The notes beneath the pieces were generated by a model that made no database searches, was not told where the DNA came from, and saw only the letters and a program-made list of their open reading frames with translations. Positions 62,362 to 64,000 of a stretch of DNA of 64,000 nucleotides are shown here, piece after piece. Where the stretch lies: assembly GCF_000208745.1 (NCBI RefSeq), contig NC_030855.1, forward strand, positions 1,520,772 through 1,584,771, written 5' to 3'. Source of the DNA: Theobroma cacao. Its lineage: Eukaryota > Streptophyta > Magnoliopsida > Malvales > Malvaceae. Made by a program: the position numbers and the translations under genes. Position 1 is the stretch's first letter, and every line of letters begins with the position of its first letter.

Positions 62362-63625
62362 GAGCATGTTTGGCCTGGCTTGTCTTTTAACTTAAAAGTT
62401 ATTATAAAGCTCTTATAAAAGTAATAGATTTTAAATTTAAGTTAAAGCTGTTTGGTAAATTTATTTTTTATAACCTCTCTTTACAGATAAACTGTTTAGC
62501 AAAACAACTTATATAAACTTTAATTTTAATTAAAATTACTATAAAGGGTATTTAATAAATCTAGAGAAAAAATTAAATTAAATAAAAAAAGATGAGTGTG
62601 AAAAAAAATATAATTTCTTCTATAATATTATGAATTGTTGAAAGATAAAAGAAGAATATAAAAAAATATTTGTTGTTATTTTGGCTTGAAATTTATGACC
62701 TTTAGAGTTGAACAAAATTGATGTTGCATACAAAGAAGAGAACCCAAGGTGGTGTTCCCTTTTATGAACAAAAAGGTTTTGGTTTTTATATTTTTTTTTC
62801 CATTTTTAGTGGGTTATTTATTTTGTCAAGGAGTACCCCATCATATGTTGGGCACTATTAGCTCAAATGTGGCATTCACTGCTAAGAAGTTAAGAGATTC
62901 TGCAATTCTTTGTTGCCAAGGGAATTAAAGTCTAATTCAATTTTCTTGTAGTGCAGCATATTGTTATACCTAAAAGAAAATTTTCTTTAAAACTGAGTTA
63001 CCACAAATGTGTACAAATATTAACTTTTTAATTTTCATCTAATTTATCTCAACAACCATTGACCTATTTGACTAATTATTTCAATCATAATCAACAAATA
63101 TTATATTACCAGAAAGAAACTAAGAACAAATAAACATCACATAATTATCAGTAATAAATTAAGAAATATCAAACAGTAAAAAGAGTTTTCAAATAAAAAA
63201 AAGATAAAAAATAAAATTAAAAACAAAATAAAAAGAAAAAAAAAAGAAATAATATCTGAATACAGTTTTCAATTTTGGGTTTTCTTTTCTCTTAATTTTT
63301 ATAAAATAAAAAAAAACTGAAAAGGATGATTTGTAGAAAAAGGAAGAGAATAGGGAGATCAATAAGAAGAGAGGGAGGAGGTATTTTTTGAGAGAGGATC
63401 TTTTTGGAAAAAATAACTCTTCTAAAAGGTTGACGTGTTTTTTTGTTTTTTTAAAAAAAAGAGAAAGTTCTTATTTGGAGTTTTTTTTTAAGCTCTTTTT
63501 TTTTTAAAAAAATTAATTTTTAAAAAAAAGTTATTTTTTTTAAGAACTTCTTACAAAATAATGTTTCACTCAACTTCTACTTTTAAAAAGTAGTAAGCTA
63601 AAAATAAATTAAGCTAAACAGGCAC
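62362..63625. mobile_element. 1.26 kb PIF/Harbinger (Tourist)-like non-autonomous element
   Basis: Terminal inverted repeat GAGCATGTTTGGC at the left and GCTAAACAGGCAC at the right (13 bp, 3 mismatches), flanked by TAA at 62,359-62,361 and 63,626-63,628. The interior is AT-rich with long A and T runs and has no ORF, so it cannot move alone. The paralogous block near 53,430-53,445 lacks the element and matches the flanks exactly in length after removal of the element and one TAA. Confidence 0.82.
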
Positions 63626-63935
63626 TAATTATTTTGAATAAACTCTATTACTTGTGAACCTATCTTGCAACTTTAACATCTTAAGAATAAGTATTAGAAG
63701 AATCATAAGCATTCATACAATTAAGTTATGCAAGCTTATAGATATTAATGAAATAAATATGTAAAAGAGTTTAATACTTTCAAGAATTCACACAACTAAG
63801 ATAGACAAGCTTATAAATATGTAAGAACAAACGTATAAGACTTAAATCTTTTCAATAATTACTCAAATAAAATTCAAGCAAATTATAATAATTTTTTCAT
63901 AATCAAAACTATAATTATTTTAAAGTTAACATATA
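63626..63935. repeat. Right part of the 1.3-kb-block homologue
   Basis: Homologous to 53,440-53,735: the ordered matches TTTTGAATAAACTCTA, TTGCAACTT-AACATCTTAAG, AAGAATTCACACAACTAA, AATTCAAGCAAATTAT and CATAATCAAAACTATAAT are shared. Confidence 0.85.
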
Positions 63936-63968
63936 TATATATTTGTAACATATACAATTTAGATTTGT

Positions 63969-64000
<32 letters not shown>
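63936..64000. repeat. Start of a further nsLTP-relic unit (D), cut by the window edge
   Basis: TATATATATTTGTAACATAT followed by ACAATTTAGATTTGTTTATAA matches the left end of units A to C, then a (TA)n tract runs off the window. Confidence 0.7.

Noticed and set aside
1..64000. CRISPR array, operon or other prokaryotic defence system
   Set aside because: Spliced plant genes throughout; no palindromic direct-repeat/spacer arrays. The regular arrays seen (135 bp coding repeat, ~50 bp boxes) are not CRISPR-like.

Overview
This is a nuclear window from a flowering plant, very probably a woody eudicot of rosid type; I cannot name the species from sequence alone. The evidence is AT-rich intergenic DNA, short exons split by U-rich introns, proteins that align closely with Arabidopsis families, and plant-type transposons. 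There are no prokaryotic features.

Gene-rich left part (1-45,900). From left to right the genes are: the 3' part of a U2AF35-related CCCH/RRM splicing factor (C3H5-like, + strand, with a frameshift in its RS-like tail); MTR4, the nuclear-exosome RNA helicase (+, 14 exons, 987 aa); a lysophospholipid acyltransferase of the MBOAT family (LPLAT1/LPCAT-like, +, 8 exons, 461 aa); a BAG1-4-type Hsp70 cochaperone (+, 4 exons, 297 aa); a broken methyltransferase pseudogene (-); SWC2/YL1, a subunit of the SWR1 H2A.Z-loading complex (-, 11 small exons, 358 aa); a small unrecognised single-exon gene (-, 165 aa); and ARF1-type auxin response factor (-, 14 coding exons, 671 aa). I rebuilt the multi-exon genes by hand. 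Intron phases match at every junction of the six genes, and total lengths agree with known homologues. The genes are unrelated housekeeping or regulatory loci, not a pathway cluster. MTR4 and ARF1 are direct neighbours in Arabidopsis (At1g59760 and At1g59750), so the window looks like an expanded version of an old syntenic block.

Repeat-rich right part (45,900-64,000). Apart from one open frame I cannot classify, I see no intact gene here. A CACTA-type transposon end at about 51,262 is followed by a tandem array of ~1.1 kb units. Each unit carries a decayed, minus-strand nsLTP-like cysteine-rich gene and a five-copy array of ~50 bp boxes that resemble a tRNA-iMet primer-binding site. The array has been hit repeatedly: a 1.3 kb block with 11-bp inverted ends between units; a 5'-truncated L1-type LINE (11-bp target duplication) in the last unit; a ~3.05 kb solo LTR (TATTA duplication) inside the LINE reverse transcriptase; and a 1.26 kb PIF/Harbinger-like MITE (TAA duplication) whose empty site survives in a paralogous copy 9 kb away. 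These allow the insertions to be ordered.

Other points worth a second look are four GC-AG introns among about 50 reconstructed (two in SWC2), a Leu-to-Trp change in a highly conserved MTR4 motif, and the RS-tail frameshift at 2384-2386.
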